Source of the DNA: Rhodoluna sp.
GTDB lineage: Bacteria > Actinomycetota > Actinomycetes > Actinomycetales > Microbacteriaceae
DNA length: 64,000 nucleotides
Reading direction: 5' to 3'
NCBI GenBank assembly: GCA_030831605.1
Contig: JAURKU010000029.1
Location: forward strand, 1 to 64,000
The notes under the pieces: model-generated
Told to the model about the DNA's origin: nothing
The model's database searches: none
The model's input: only the letters and a program-made list of their open reading frames with translations
Shown here: positions 63,683 to 64,000 of the stretch, piece after piece
How the letters are laid out: the number at the start of each line of letters is the position of its first letter
How positions within the stretch are numbered: the first letter of the stretch is position 1
Position numbers and translations under genes: made by a program

Positions 63683-63876
63683 TTCTTCTTCGATCCAGTC
63701 TTGGGTTCCGCTTTAGCTTCTTGCTCCTTGTATCCAACGACAACGGCATTGGCAAAGGTCTTGACCTTATCGCCTGCTTGATTGAGCATTCGCTTTGCCT
63801 TTGGGTTAGTTTCTATCTGCTTTGCCAGATAAACACCGAACGCTACGCCTGCTACGAAAAATGCCGCACGCTTCAT
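63679..63876 (-). CDS. Small membrane-anchored protein, function unknown
   Basis: 65 aa: N-terminal hydrophobic segment then Lys-rich tail; 4-bp overlap with alaS start. Confidence 0.75.
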   Translation of the reverse strand: MKRAAFFVAGVAFGVYLAKQIETNPKAKRMLNQAGDKVKTFANAVVVGYKEQEAKAEPKTGSKKK

Positions 63877-63878
63877 AG

Positions 63879-64000
63879 TTACTTCTTCTTTTTGCCGATG
63901 AGACCGCTGACGCTTCTGATAATCTCCCCAACGCGAAGCAAAGGTCCACCGATTGAGTTCGTAAAAGACGAAATCAGCGAAGTTAGATTAGTGGTGGTTT
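63879..64000 (-). CDS. C-terminal fragment of a probable DUF948-type membrane-associated protein (truncated at window edge)
   Basis: Own translation ...TTTNLTSLISSFTNSIGGPLLRVGEGIIRSVSGLIGKKKK*; resembles DUF948 proteins commonly found upstream of alaS in actinobacteria. Confidence 0.55.
   Translation of the reverse strand, partial: TTTNLTSLISSFTNSIGGPLLRVGEIIRSVSGLIGKKKK

Overview
The window is a dense, actinobacterial (Microbacteriaceae-like) core-genome segment. About 57 protein genes are almost gaplessly packed. The taxonomic placement is inferred from RbpA, WhiA, OpcA, an ANTAR regulator, an HGxxPAAW-like Trp-operon protein and gene order. Left arm (+): tal-pgi-zwf-opcA-pgl. After that nearly everything is on the minus strand: rbpA, secG, tpiA-pgk-gap, sodA, whiA-rapZ, uvrC-uvrA-uvrB-coaE, rpsA, HPr-polA, an ANTAR response regulator, pyk, gltBD, lgt-trpABC-trpE, rpe-rsmB-fmt-priA-metK-coaBC-rpoZ-gmk, pyrF-carB-carA-pyrC-pyrB-pyrR, nusB-efp, aroQBKCE, mltG-ruvX-alaS. 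There is one tRNA (Leu-CAA). I saw no mobile element, phage, CRISPR or defence island and no clearly novel multi-gene system. The most interesting signals are regulatory and architectural: (i) a PyrR-binding RNA motif abutting the pyrR Shine-Dalgarno; (ii) a recurrent TANNNT-N6-ATG arrangement (polA, coaE, rpe, gmk, aroQ, ANTAR gene; N7-9 for uvrA, trpB and metK), suggesting leaderless promoters squeezed into junctions; (iii) an rpsA terminator immediately upstream of the coaE -10 box; (iv) expected neighbours missing from conserved blocks (yvcK between rapZ and whiA, mihF between pyrF and gmk); (v) catalytically degenerate PolA exonuclease and PriA helicase domains; (vi) both convergent gene pairs overlapping by exactly 4 bp through their stop codons. 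All calls come from reading the sequence and supplied translations; no searches were run.
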